A stretch of 64,000 nt of DNA from Psychrobacter cibarius (GTDB taxonomy: Bacteria; Pseudomonadota; Gammaproteobacteria; Pseudomonadales; Moraxellaceae): assembly GCA_030686115.1 (NCBI GenBank), contig CP131612.1:1426001-1490000 (forward strand), given 5' to 3'. The notes under the pieces are model-generated. The model saw nothing but the letters and a program-made list of their open reading frames with translations, had not been told where the DNA came from and did no database searches. Both the position numbers and the translations under genes were made by a program. Every line of letters begins with the position of its first letter. Within the stretch, counting starts at the first letter, position 1. Positions 53,085-61,502 of this stretch are shown here, piece after piece.

Positions 53085-54518
53085 ATGCCCTCTCAAAAAG
53101 ACCCTTCCTCGCCTTTAGAAAACAGCACTCAAGCACCATCTGCTGAACATGGATTAGAGGCTGCGGCGATCAGTCCTCCGTACAATCCAGACTTTGAAAA
53201 TGGACGCTGGTTTCCGACATGGCGTCCTTATCAAGGTGATTTAGATCGTGATCCGGTCGGTATCAATGAATATTTGCCACCGTCAAAAAGCGTGCTATTA
53301 GGTGTACAGCATACTTTTGCGATGTTTGGTGCGACCGTGCTTGCGCCGCTGTTAATGGGCTTTGATCCCAACTTAGCCATTTTGATGTCAGGTATCTGTA
53401 CGGTGATGTTCTTTATGATCACTGGTGGGCGCATGCCGAGCTATTTGGGCTCAAGTTTTGCTTTCATTGGTCCCGTTATCGCTGTGACAGCTTATGCAGG
53501 CGCAGGGTTCAATGGTAATTTGAATGTCGCTTTGGGCGGCATCATGGCTTGCGGTATCATTTATGCGTTAATTGGGCTGCTGGTGATGAAAACGGGTACT
53601 GGCTGGATTGAGCGTTTGATGCCGCCTATCGTTACCGGTGCTATCGTGATGATCATTGGTCTTAATTTAGCACCAGTGACCATTCAAGGGGTGTCTGCCA
53701 ATCAGTTTGATGCTTGGATGGCTACCTTGACCGTATTACTCATCAGTGGTGTGGCTGTCTTTACACGTGGTATGCTGCGTCGTCTGCTATTACTGGTTGG
53801 TTTAATATTATCCTATTTTGCCTATTTTATCATGACCAACGTCATGAGTTTTGGTACGGCGATTGACTTTAGTGGTGTGGCAGCTGCTTCGTGGTTTGGC
53901 TTACCTAGTATCCATACGCCTCGCTTTGAGATGAGTGCTATTATTCTGATTGCGCCTGTGGCCTTTATTTTGGTGGCTGAAAACTTAGGGCATTTTAAGG
54001 CTGTCGAAGGTATGACCAAAGCTCGTGTAACGCCTTATATGGGTCGAGCATTTTTTGCTGATGGTTTGGCAACCACTTTTTCAGCAGGATTTGGCGGTAC
54101 TGGTGTGACGACTTATGCTGAAAACATCGGTGTGATGGCGGTGACTAAGGTGTATAGCACAACAATATTTGTCGTGGCAGGTGTGGTGGCTATTTTATTG
54201 GGACTATCACCGAAATTTGGTGCCATCATTCAGACGATACCAGCCGCTTTATTGGGCGGTGCGTCCATTGTGGTGTTCGGTTTGATTGCTATTGCAGGCG
54301 TCAAAATTTGGATAGACAGTCGTATCGACTTTAGCAAAAACAGTAACCTAATTATCGCGGCTGTGACCGTTATTATGGGTACCGGTAACTTTAGTTTGCA
54401 TTTAGGCGGCTTTGATTTGGGCGGTATCGGTACGGCGACTTTAGCAGCGATTGTCTTAAATGCGTTATTTAACCAAGGATCTGAAGCAAAGGCCGCTCAT
54501 CAATCATTGGCTAAATAA
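53085..54518 (+). CDS. Uracil-xanthine permease family protein, probable uracil:H+ symporter
   Basis: A 477-residue NCS2-family nucleobase transporter with about 14 membrane segments, importing uracil by proton symport if it follows its closest relatives. The N-terminus is an unusually long polar tail (about 55 residues, rich in Ser/Pro/Asp). The core begins VLLGVQHTFAMFGATVLAPLLMGFD and has GGRMPSYLGSSFAFIGPVI, AENLGHFKAVEGMTKA, and the uracil-type signature GTGVTTYAENIGVMAVTKVYS. UraA has a near-identical TTY.ENIGVMA..RVYS motif. No upp gene is adjacent, although apt is encoded about 4 kb away. Confidence 0.88.
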   Translation: MPSQKDPSSPLENSTQAPSAEHGLEAAAISPPYNPDFENGRWFPTWRPYQGDLDRDPVGINEYLPPSKSVLLGVQHTFAMFGATVLAPLLMGFDPNLAILMSGICTVMFFMITGGRMPSYLGSSFAFIGPVIAVTAYAGAGFNGNLNVALGGIMACGIIYALIGLLVMKTGTGWIERLMPPIVTGAIVMIIGLNLAPVTIQGVSANQFDAWMATLTVLLISGVAVFTRGMLRRLLLLVGLILSYFAYFIMTNVMSFGTAIDFSGVAAASWFGLPSIHTPRFEMSAIILIAPVAFILVAENLGHFKAVEGMTKARVTPYMGRAFFADGLATTFSAGFGGTGVTTYAENIGVMAVTKVYSTTIFVVAGVVAILLGLSPKFGAIIQTIPAALLGGASIVVFGLIAIAGVKIWIDSRIDFSKNSNLIIAAVTVIMGTGNFSLHLGGFDLGGIGTATLAAIVLNALFNQGSEAKAAHQSLAK

Positions 54519-54580
54519 TCAGCTTGTATGATGCTGAGGTTTTAAACCTATCAGTTAATGATGGTAACAGCATATTCATT

Positions 54581-54626
54581 CCATAAAAAGCACCCATGCT
54601 ACCGATAGCATGGGTGCTTTTTATGG
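54581..54626. terminator. Strong bidirectional terminator
   Basis: A 20-base perfect inverted repeat CCATAAAAAGCACCCATGCT and its complement, with a six-base loop, between the permease and the convergent EamA-type gene. Confidence 0.93.
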
Positions 54627-54651
54627 AGTGGCAACAAATGCAGAATAAAAG

Positions 54652-55584
54652 CTACTTGTAGTCTCGCTTGTAAAATTTTGAGAAAAACCGATAACGTCGT
54701 AGGGCGCGCGGCTTAGGTTTCAGTGAACCCAAATAGATTGCAAACATAGTCAGCAGAGCACCGCTCCACTGTAAGCTATTAATCGGTTTGTCCAGCCAGC
54801 TATAATCAATGACCAGTGCGGCAATCGGTTCGGTCAATAATAATAACCCAGTTAACGCCAAAGACAGCTTAGGAATGGAATAGGCAATTAGCCCCCACGC
54901 CAAGCACTGCATCACTGTGCCGTAGATGAGCACCCAGCCAATCTCAGACCAAGTATTTGGCAAAATATGACCCATATCAAACACAAACATAGGAATAATC
55001 ATCGCCAATACACCACCGATACTAATCAGCTGCATCAGCATAAATATGGGTGTGGGTTCAGTATCATGGGTCTTACGGATAAAGGTCATCGATGCCGCTA
55101 GCATTGCCCCTGAAACGATACCAGTGATGAACCCCCAAGTGGCGGCGCTATTATGCGCAAACTCAGGACTGCCTATCATGGCCACACCAAACATGGCTAA
55201 AAACAAACTGATGAGCTGCAATATAGATTGGCGTTCGTTAAAATATAAAAACCCAATGGCGGCTAAAAAGAAAATCTGTAGGCTATTCAATAAAGTTGAG
55301 ATGCCAGGGCCGACCGCATAAATACTCTCGTGCCAGAGCGCCAGATCTAAGCCTAAAAAGACACCTGATAATAAACCATAAAAAATAGCGCGCCTTGAGC
55401 GGGGTAGACGCTGTCCCATGATTTTGGCCAATACAGCGAATACGACACCTGAAATAGCCAAGCGCCAAAATGCCATTGCCCAACCGCCAATATCAACGTG
55501 AGCGACAATCAAACTACCCAGACCAAAGATAATACAACCAATGACCAACCCAGTAGAGGCAGAGCGTGAAGAAGCAATCGCCAT
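54652..55584 (-). CDS. EamA/DMT superfamily transporter
   Basis: A 310-residue inner-membrane protein of the drug/metabolite transporter superfamily, with ten predicted helices in two EamA repeats. The first repeat starts STGLVIGCIIFGLGSLIVAH and includes WRLAISGVVFAVLAKI; the second starts after SAATWGFITGIVSGAMLAASM and ends with LLLTEPIAALVIDY, the typical EamA ending with an E-P pair. Such proteins export amino acids or other metabolites; no substrate can be inferred. A basic C-terminal tail follows (KPRALRRYRFFSKFYKRDYK). Transcribed leftward and convergent with the uracil permease gene. Confidence 0.88.
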   Translation of the reverse strand: MAIASSRSASTGLVIGCIIFGLGSLIVAHVDIGGWAMAFWRLAISGVVFAVLAKIMGQRLPRSRRAIFYGLLSGVFLGLDLALWHESIYAVGPGISTLLNSLQIFFLAAIGFLYFNERQSILQLISLFLAMFGVAMIGSPEFAHNSAATWGFITGIVSGAMLAASMTFIRKTHDTEPTPIFMLMQLISIGGVLAMIIPMFVFDMGHILPNTWSEIGWVLIYGTVMQCLAWGLIAYSIPKLSLALTGLLLLTEPIAALVIDYSWLDKPINSLQWSGALLTMFAIYLGSLKPKPRALRRYRFFSKFYKRDYK

Positions 55585-55988
55585 ACAATGTCCTTATATC
55601 CATATTATTATTTTATCTTACTGTATCAACGATGACGCCAATGAATACTGACGCTAATACAAGCCGTATTGTCTAGGTTTTGACGCTAAAATGAAATGGT
55701 CAAACCATCATTTATGCTTATTGTTTGATTTATTATTGCTGTATCAGGTTTTATCGCGTTATAAATTAGGGATAAAGTCAATGACGCCCTTGAGCTTCGC
55801 TCACATAAGAGAACCTCTATAACAATGCGAATATATGGTGGAGACACTCTTACAGGAACGATGTTGGCGTGGATATCACTATTTGTTAATCTAGTGGTTT
55901 ATAATCACTGTAGTGGCACAATAAAACAGGATAGTTTCTTATTAGTCTTTACATCAAGTACTTCAATATCATTAGCCTAGGTTCATCT
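55585..55988. other. 404-base gap between divergent EamA and WG-repeat genes
   Basis: Contains two promoter regions; no additional gene, RNA or repeat could be supported. Confidence 0.45.
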
Positions 55989-56990
55989 ATGTTGCGACAT
56001 TCATTATCCCTACAACAACGACCATTGATATCTGGTTTTGCTATCGCCATCTTTGCTATTACGCTATTTATGGCGCCAAGCGTACAAGCGGCCAGTTGCA
56101 AAATTCCAAAAAGTTATTATAAAAACGTGGCTTGTACGGCAAATAGCGGCTATTTTTTGGCGACAAAAGATTTCGGCGCGCCAGTTGCTTTGATTAATAG
56201 TAAGGGCAAAAGCGTCGTTGATTTATCACGTTATCAAAAAGTCGATGCCAGTAAGATATCGGCAGGTTTACTGCCTGTACTGCGCAATGGTCATGTCGGT
56301 TATCTTAATATGCAAGGTCGTGAAGTAGTGCCTGCGATGTATGATGTGCTTAAAGAAGGACAGGGTTGGGCGCGTCCCGTCTCTAATGGGCGTATCGTGG
56401 TAAAGCAGGATGGTAAATATGGGGTCATTACTACTAGTAATAAAACCATCGTGCCGTTTTCGTCCGCGATTAATGATATTGATGATTACCAAAATGGTAT
56501 CGCCCGTGTACGTAAAAATCAAGCGATCAGTTGGATTGATGAAAACGGCAAAACGACCAGTGACCCAAATGGTAGTAACAACGAGCAATCCACGACGCCA
56601 CGAGCACCTGCCAGCGCTAATGGCAATGCATCCTCATCCAACCAGACACTTCCCAATCGTTTTACGATGCTACAACCGCGTCAGCAAGATGGCAAATGGG
56701 GATTTATCGATGACAATAATGTGACCATGATTACCTATTCTTTTGACGAGGTGCGTCCCTTTGCCGAAGGCTTGGCTGGCGTGCGCATCGATGAAAACTG
56801 GGGCTTTGTTAATCTTGGTGGCGAGTTGGTGATTCCTTTTCGCTTTGCCAATAGCGGTGTGTCAGCTGGTGATCTTTATCAAGGCAAACCCGCCTTTACC
56901 TTTACTGGTGGTAAAGCGTGGATTGGCAATCTAAAAAACGGCAATAAAATGTGTATCGACAAAGAGGGCACAGGAGTGGGCTGTGATTAA
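55989..56990 (+). CDS. WG repeat-containing secreted protein
   Basis: A 333-residue exported protein built of WG-type repeats. The N-terminus is a long signal peptide (FAIAIFAITLFMAPSVQA then ASC, with a probable signal peptidase I site after VQA). Repeats can be seen at GYLNMQGREVVPAMYDVLKE, DGKYGVITTSNKTIVPF, DGKWGFIDDNNVTMITYSFD and ENWGFVNLGGELVIPFRF, with a Ser/Asn/Pro-rich linker (about 195-220) before the last two. WG repeats form beta-propeller-like or solenoid folds and are usually of unknown function. The first repeats are more degenerate than the last. It stands alone, with a strong terminator afterwards. Confidence 0.9.
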   Translation: MLRHSLSLQQRPLISGFAIAIFAITLFMAPSVQAASCKIPKSYYKNVACTANSGYFLATKDFGAPVALINSKGKSVVDLSRYQKVDASKISAGLLPVLRNGHVGYLNMQGREVVPAMYDVLKEGQGWARPVSNGRIVVKQDGKYGVITTSNKTIVPFSSAINDIDDYQNGIARVRKNQAISWIDENGKTTSDPNGSNNEQSTTPRAPASANGNASSSNQTLPNRFTMLQPRQQDGKWGFIDDNNVTMITYSFDEVRPFAEGLAGVRIDENWGFVNLGGELVIPFRFANSGVSAGDLYQGKPAFTFTGGKAWIGNLKNGNKMCIDKEGTGVGCD

Positions 56991-57046
56991 GCGGCGCGTC
57001 CAAATCTAAAGACCTACATGATCTAATGACCTAGGTAAAATACCAG

Positions 57047-57103
57047 CATAAAAAAGAGCGTAAAACCTATGAGTCAGTAGTAGGGTTTATGCTCTTTTTT
57101 ATG
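57047..57103. terminator. Bidirectional terminator after the WG-repeat gene
   Basis: A 23-base near-perfect stem CATAAAAAAGAGCGTAAAAC and its right arm with two mismatches, with T and A runs at both ends. It lies between the WG gene and the convergent hydrolase gene. Confidence 0.85.
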
Positions 57104-57122
57104 GATTGTGTGACAACTAAAA

Positions 57123-58151
57123 CTATTTGTCTAATAAATGATTGCTGATTAAATCAACCATATAAGGTTGATAGTATTCAGGAATATCATGCGCCATGCC
57201 TTCGATTAAATGAAACTTGGCATTCGGAATGGTCTTGGCAACCACGCGACCTTGTGAGGCGGGCAGTAGTCCATCTGCGCTACCATGCAGTACGATAGTA
57301 GGTGCTTTGACTTGCTTGCTAAACCGGCTGATAGAGCCTGACGCTAAGATAGCATTGAGCTGTTGTACCGTGCCGAGCGGATGAAAGTTGCGCTGATAAC
57401 GCAATTTGGCAATTTCACGCACCATACGTACGTTGACATGCCCAGGCGTACCGACTGTCTTCATAAACCACACGCTATGGCGCACGATATCGCGCTCAGA
57501 ATGACTTTCAGGGCGGTTGATCAGGGTATATAGCTGCTTAGGTTTTGGTGGTTTTAAAAATGCACGGTTGGTCGTGGTAAACATCAACGCCATGCGCTGT
57601 ACTAAACTTGGATAACGTGCCGCTACGATTTGCGCAATCATGCCGCCCATCGAAGCGCCAATCAGATGGGTTTTGCCCAACTGCAATGCCTTAATCAAAC
57701 GAGCGGTATCTTCTGCCATATCCGTTAAATTATAAGCAACTTGCGTACCTTTATTGGACAACCCCGTTTGCAGGCGCATCATCATTTTTAGCTGACTGAT
57801 ACGCGGTAGTCCATCAATCTGCACTTTAGAAGACAGACCAATATCACGATTATCAAAACGAATGACAAAAAACCCGGCATCAATAAGGCGCTTGATAAAA
57901 TTATCTGGCCAAAATATCATCTGTGAGCCAAGTCCCATAATCATGAGCAGTGGTGGATTATTAGGATTGCCACCTGCCTCAACACACAGCTCAATGCCAT
58001 CGCCGATATCAATCATTGATTGATACAGATGCTTGCTAAGGTCAGAGTCTCGCCATTGGTGCGCGCCAAACTTTTGCCACTCAGGAGTAGGGTAGCCACC
58101 TAAGTCTTCTTGTAGGGTTGCCGATGGTTTGATGTCATTCGATGTTGTCAT
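57123..58151 (-). CDS. Alpha/beta hydrolase
   Basis: A 342-residue alpha/beta-fold hydrolase. The core has LLMIMGLGSQMIFWPDNFIKRL around the oxyanion region, VIRFDNRDIGLSSK, the nucleophile elbow LIGASMGGMIAQIVAARYPS, the acidic residue in VLHGSADGLLPASQG and the catalytic His in IEGMAHDIPEY. The family fits those proteins annotated as esterase or hydrolase near lipid-metabolism genes, but no specific substrate can be assigned. The gene lies upstream of the rubredoxin gene on the same strand by gap 27 bases (58152-58178), so it may be co-transcribed with it, with rubredoxin first. Confidence 0.87.
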   Translation of the reverse strand: MTTSNDIKPSATLQEDLGGYPTPEWQKFGAHQWRDSDLSKHLYQSMIDIGDGIELCVEAGGNPNNPPLLMIMGLGSQMIFWPDNFIKRLIDAGFFVIRFDNRDIGLSSKVQIDGLPRISQLKMMMRLQTGLSNKGTQVAYNLTDMAEDTARLIKALQLGKTHLIGASMGGMIAQIVAARYPSLVQRMALMFTTTNRAFLKPPKPKQLYTLINRPESHSERDIVRHSVWFMKTVGTPGHVNVRMVREIAKLRYQRNFHPLGTVQQLNAILASGSISRFSKQVKAPTIVLHGSADGLLPASQGRVVAKTIPNAKFHLIEGMAHDIPEYYQPYMVDLISNHLLDK

Positions 58152-58178
58152 GAAGTGTCCTAATTAGAGGGTCGTCTA

Positions 58179-58343
58179 TTACAGCTCAAGCATCTCAAAA
58201 TCAAGCTTGCCCACACCGCACTCTGGGCAGGTCCAATCATCAGGGATGTCATCCCATTTGGTGCCTGGGGCAATCCCTTCTTCGGGACAGCCGAGTGCTT
58301 CATCATATATCCAGCCGCAGACGATACATTCATAACGTTTCAT
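58179..58343 (-). CDS. rubA: Rubredoxin
   Basis: A 54-residue rubredoxin, a small iron protein of the cytoplasm that passes single electrons, for example to alkane hydroxylases or in oxidative-stress chains. Two CxxC-type pairs bind the iron: [12 protein letters not shown] near the N-terminus and [13 protein letters not shown] near residues 39-51. The middle has the [15 protein letters not shown] signature of the standard type. It begins at ATG 58343 and ends before the alpha/beta hydrolase on the same strand, so a shared transcript is likely. No rubredoxin reductase gene is close by. The gene is short and easily overlooked. Confidence 0.95.
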   Translation of the reverse strand: MKRYECIVCGWIYDEALGCPEEGIAPGTKWDDIPDDWTCPECGVGKLDFEMLEL

Positions 58344-58698
58344 AAATAGTCCTATCGAGCATTATCAGTGTTTATAATCCGTGTTACAGGGTGTTTTTGA
58401 CGTTCATATTTACAATCATAGGCGTTAGATGAGACTGTAAAAGCGCACATAGTTTAGCATATAACCGTGATTTTCGTCGTTAAGTTTACACTTGTATATT
58501 GAGATTGATTGGTTTTTATCAAGGGGTTTAGGTCTTCTGTCTGTCAGTAAGCACCTGTACGCTTACGTGCTCAACTGCGATATTTCTATCAATTATGTTA
58601 TAATAAGCGCCGCTAAATTCACAGTATTAGCCATCATTTATCGTTGATATATTATTATCTAAATTACATTATCTAAGTCATATACGCTAAGGGTTACC
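58344..58698. other. 355-base gap between divergent rubredoxin and apt genes
   Basis: Contains a probable apt promoter (TATAAT at 58599-58604). Otherwise AT-rich without recognisable structure. Confidence 0.45.
58599..58604 (+). promoter_or_regulatory. Candidate -10 box of apt
   Basis: A perfect TATAAT lies 95 bases before the apt start. The -35 region at a 17-19 base spacing is poor, so the call is tentative. Confidence 0.35.
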
Positions 58699-59268
58699 AT
58701 GAGCATTAATGCTGCCGCTACATCTAAAAATGTCGAAAATGAGTCGTCTAATAAGCTCAATACGGATCATCCCTTTTGGCAAGTGATTCGCACAGTACCA
58801 GACTTCCCGAAAGTCGGCATTGATTTTTATGATATTACGCCGTTACTGCGCAGTCATATTAATGAGGTGATAGATGCATTGCTCGCCGCACTGCCTGAAG
58901 GGGTGATGGATGAGGTAGATTGTCTGGGTGCAGTTGAAGCGCGTGGTTTTGTCTTTGCAAGTTTGCTCGCAGGTCGATTGGGAAAAGGGATGATTTTGCT
59001 ACGTAAACCCGGTAAGCTGCCACCGCCCGTTGCCAATAAAGCGTATGCTCTAGAATATGGTAAAGACACGCTTGAGATGCAAAACAATCTACCGCCAGAG
59101 CGCGTGCTATTGGTCGATGATATTTTAGCCACAGGCGGCACTTTAACCACCGCTTATGAGCTGTGTAAATCGGCAGACCATACCGTGGTTGGGGCGTTAG
59201 TATTGCTAGATTTGGTTGATTTGCATGGCGAATTTCCAGTGCCTGTCTATACGGTTTTAAAGGCTTAA
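58699..59268 (+). CDS. apt: Adenine phosphoribosyltransferase
   Basis: Apt salvages adenine to AMP with PRPP. The 189-residue protein has a non-conserved N-terminal extension of about 20 residues, then FWQVIRTVPDFPKVGIDFYDITPLL with the family's FP..GI.F.DITPLL motif, VEARGFVFASLLAGRLGKGM, LLRKPGKLPPPV, and the PRPP-binding loop RVLLVDDILATGGTL. The chosen start is the ATG at 58699, and the family core begins around residue 25. It lies in front of a strong terminator. Confidence 0.96.
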   Translation: MSINAAATSKNVENESSNKLNTDHPFWQVIRTVPDFPKVGIDFYDITPLLRSHINEVIDALLAALPEGVMDEVDCLGAVEARGFVFASLLAGRLGKGMILLRKPGKLPPPVANKAYALEYGKDTLEMQNNLPPERVLLVDDILATGGTLTTAYELCKSADHTVVGALVLLDLVDLHGEFPVPVYTVLKA

Positions 59269-59302
59269 AACTGGCAACGCTTAGTGAATAGCGTGAAATG
59301 AA

Positions 59303-59350
59303 GCAATCAAAAAAGCGCGCTGAATGAATTTAGCGCGCTTTTTTGATTGC
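59303..59350. terminator. Bidirectional terminator after apt
   Basis: A 19-base perfect stem GCAATCAAAAAAGCGCGCT and its complement with a ten-base loop, between apt and the convergent small secreted-protein gene. Confidence 0.93.
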
Positions 59351-59366
59351 CTGTATTTGCTTTGTC

Positions 59367-59843
59367 TTAACGTACGTTGCTTGTCTTGCTGGTAAGGTAA
59401 GTTTTACACGCCTGTTCTATTAGCATGCGACTGATCGTTTTTGGCTTGGTTATCTTAAAATCTTTGGTGGTTAATATGGGTTTTTCTGATTGCCAAGATT
59501 CTAACACCTTGTTATTGGCATCATAGTTAACGTAAGCGCGTCTATAGTAACTGGCGTCTTTACAAGAGATGAGCAATTGCTGATCGCTATGATGAATCGC
59601 TTTTTCTTGACCTTCCTTATCTACTTTTGTTTCATCTTTTTGTGCAGGGTATGTTCTGCGGATAGATACAGTGATGTTTTCGACACTTTTTTCGTCTATG
59701 ATATTGATGTCGGAGCTTTCAATAGAGTCCAAGTCTAAGCTAAAAATTGATCCAGTAGGACTTTCTGATATTTTTGACCAGTTCACTGCATGCGTGCTGA
59801 CTGCTAGAACACCACCCACTAATAACACTGATAGCCGTTTCAT
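59367..59843 (-). CDS. Small secreted protein, surface-adhesin-E-like
   Basis: A 158-residue exported protein. A signal peptide (MKRLSVLLVGGVLAVSTHA) is followed by VNWSKISESPTGSIFSLDLDSIES, resembling the start of small periplasmic proteins similar to the surface-adhesin protein E family (about 100-150 residues, W.K.S....). A pair of Cys residues (ISCKDASYYRRAYVNYD and EQACKTYL) could form a disulfide. The ATG at 59843 is preferred to TTG 59849. Function unknown; the family resemblance is from pattern memory and needs checking. Its neighbours are apt and tal, with no obvious functional link. Confidence 0.7.
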   Translation of the reverse strand: MKRLSVLLVGGVLAVSTHAVNWSKISESPTGSIFSLDLDSIESSDINIIDEKSVENITVSIRRTYPAQKDETKVDKEGQEKAIHHSDQQLLISCKDASYYRRAYVNYDANNKVLESWQSEKPILTTKDFKITKPKTISRMLIEQACKTYLTSKTSNVR

Positions 59844-59985
59844 AATCAAGCCTTGCTTCTTGTTGTGAGAAGTGAGCCATGATAGCCAACTTACTATTAG
59901 CAGGCAAATTTCTTTTATAACCTGCGACTGAGGTTTGTAAAGTGTTGATCATATTCATCACCGTTTATATCGCTCGACGCTCGTA

Positions 59986-60927
59986 TCAATGACGCATCGC
60001 TGCTAACATCTGAGCAAGCTCATCACGAGCACCAATAAAGCCATCGATACCTTTTGGTAATAAATCTTGTGTAACCGTGTCTTGTTGATAGGCGCTACTA
60101 TATTCCTCTCGCGTTAGACTCACGCGTTTCATGTCGGCTACATCTAATGACATGCTAGGTGACAGTTGCTGTATCACCTCAGTATCCATCGCTGCCAGCG
60201 CGTCGATAAGGTCAGGCGCGATGGTCAATAGATCACACCCTGCTAGCGCCAATATCTGTTCAGTCGAGCGAAAGCTTGCGCCCATCACTTGCGTATTATA
60301 GTTATGCTGCTTGTAGTATTGATAAATGCGCTTCACAGACTGCACGCCCATATCATCAGAAGCAGGCACGTTTTGACGATTTTGTTGGCGTTTTTGCCAG
60401 TCTAAAATACGACCAACGAAAGGCGATATCAATGTCACACCTGCATCGGCACAGGCAATTGCTTGATGCTGTCCAAATAACAACGTTAAATTGCAGTGAA
60501 TATTTTGGGTTTCAAGATAGCGTGCTGCCTCAATACCTTGCCATGTCGCGGCCATCTTAATTAATACGCGCTCTGAGTTAACCCCTGCTTTTTGGTAAGC
60601 TTCCATAAATGCTAAGGCTTTATCAATCGTCGCCTGAGTGTCATAAGACAAACGAGCATCCACTTCGGTAGAGACGCGGCCTTGGATAAGCTCTAAAATA
60701 TCACAGCCAACCTGAATGGTCAGCGCGTCAATCACTGCATCTATATTGCCATTATGACGACTCATGGTTTCTGACAGCATGCCTTGGTTGTCAGGATGGA
60801 GGAGTGCTTTGGTAATGAGGCTTGGATTGGTGGTCGCATCGATAGGTTTTAAGCGCGCAATGGCGGCAAGGTCACCAGTATCAGCGACAATGGTGGTCAT
60901 GGTACGAAGCTGTTGTAATGCGCTCAT
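59986..60927 (-). CDS. tal: Transaldolase
   Basis: Transaldolase of the pentose phosphate pathway moves a three-carbon unit from sedoheptulose-7-phosphate to glyceraldehyde-3-phosphate. The 313-residue length fits TalB-type enzymes. Motifs are the N-terminal LKPIDATTNPSLITKALL, VDARLSYDTQATIDKA, the Schiff-base lysine in RVLIKMAATWQGIEAARYLE, CNLTLLFGQHQAIACADAGVTLISPFVGRILDW and VMGASFRSTEQILALAGCD. It starts at ATG 60927. A heptanucleotide repeat array lies 64 bases upstream of the start, in the promoter region. Confidence 0.96.
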   Translation of the reverse strand: MSALQQLRTMTTIVADTGDLAAIARLKPIDATTNPSLITKALLHPDNQGMLSETMSRHNGNIDAVIDALTIQVGCDILELIQGRVSTEVDARLSYDTQATIDKALAFMEAYQKAGVNSERVLIKMAATWQGIEAARYLETQNIHCNLTLLFGQHQAIACADAGVTLISPFVGRILDWQKRQQNRQNVPASDDMGVQSVKRIYQYYKQHNYNTQVMGASFRSTEQILALAGCDLLTIAPDLIDALAAMDTEVIQQLSPSMSLDVADMKRVSLTREEYSSAYQQDTVTQDLLPKGIDGFIGARDELAQMLAAMRH

Positions 60928-61502
60928 CAGATATCCTTTTTTATCAAAAACAGGTTGTGTTCAGTTACGTGGTAATTTTCTACTTTATAGTGCTATTTGC
61001 TATTTGCTATTTGCTATTTGCTATTTGCTATTTGCTATTTGCTATTTGCTATTTGCTATCAGTTTCAGACTGTAACATAGTTTTGAGTGGATGTTCCTTC
61101 ATAGTTTTGCCGTACATCGCTGCCATATTGCCTCTGTTTGCCAATATTGACGAATTTACGCGCATTTACACATGGGCACTGTCGATAGTTTTTGTTATAG
61201 TAGAGCGGGTCAGCGATCTGGCTGCTACATTTGCATGCTGGTGTGTGTGACTAACATACGGCAATAGTAGACGATAGCGCTCGCCGTGCAGGGTATTTTG
61301 AGAAACTATCTGCTATTTAGTGTGATTTCTATCGAATATCATTGCTAGTATGCTTGACACCTTTGACCTTCATTGAGTGCTGATTTAATAATGAGATGAT
61401 TGGTTGTCGATAATTAGCAATATTTAAAGCCTTCAAAGTTAAAAAAGCAGTACCTAACTAGTAAAAAACTCAGTAATAATTTTAGAAAAAGGATAGGCGG
61501 TA
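60928..61502. other. 575-base gap between divergent tal and pheA
   Basis: Contains the heptanucleotide array at 60992-61059 near the tal side. Two plus-strand open frames through the array (60764-61075 and 60918-61250) encode hydrophobic LFAICYL repeats and are artefacts of the tandem repeat. No other gene was recognised; the pheA promoter should lie in the right half. Confidence 0.6.
60992..61059. repeat. Heptanucleotide tandem repeat (GCTATTT) x 9.7
   Basis: Nine uninterrupted copies of GCTATTT occupy 60992-61054, followed by GCTAT. On the tal coding strand the unit is AAATAGC. All copies are identical. The array ends 65 bases upstream of the tal ATG. Confidence 0.98.

Noticed and set aside
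60764..61250. Open frames with LFAICYL repeats
   Set aside because: They are translations of the GCTATTT array and antisense tal sequence; no real gene is supported.
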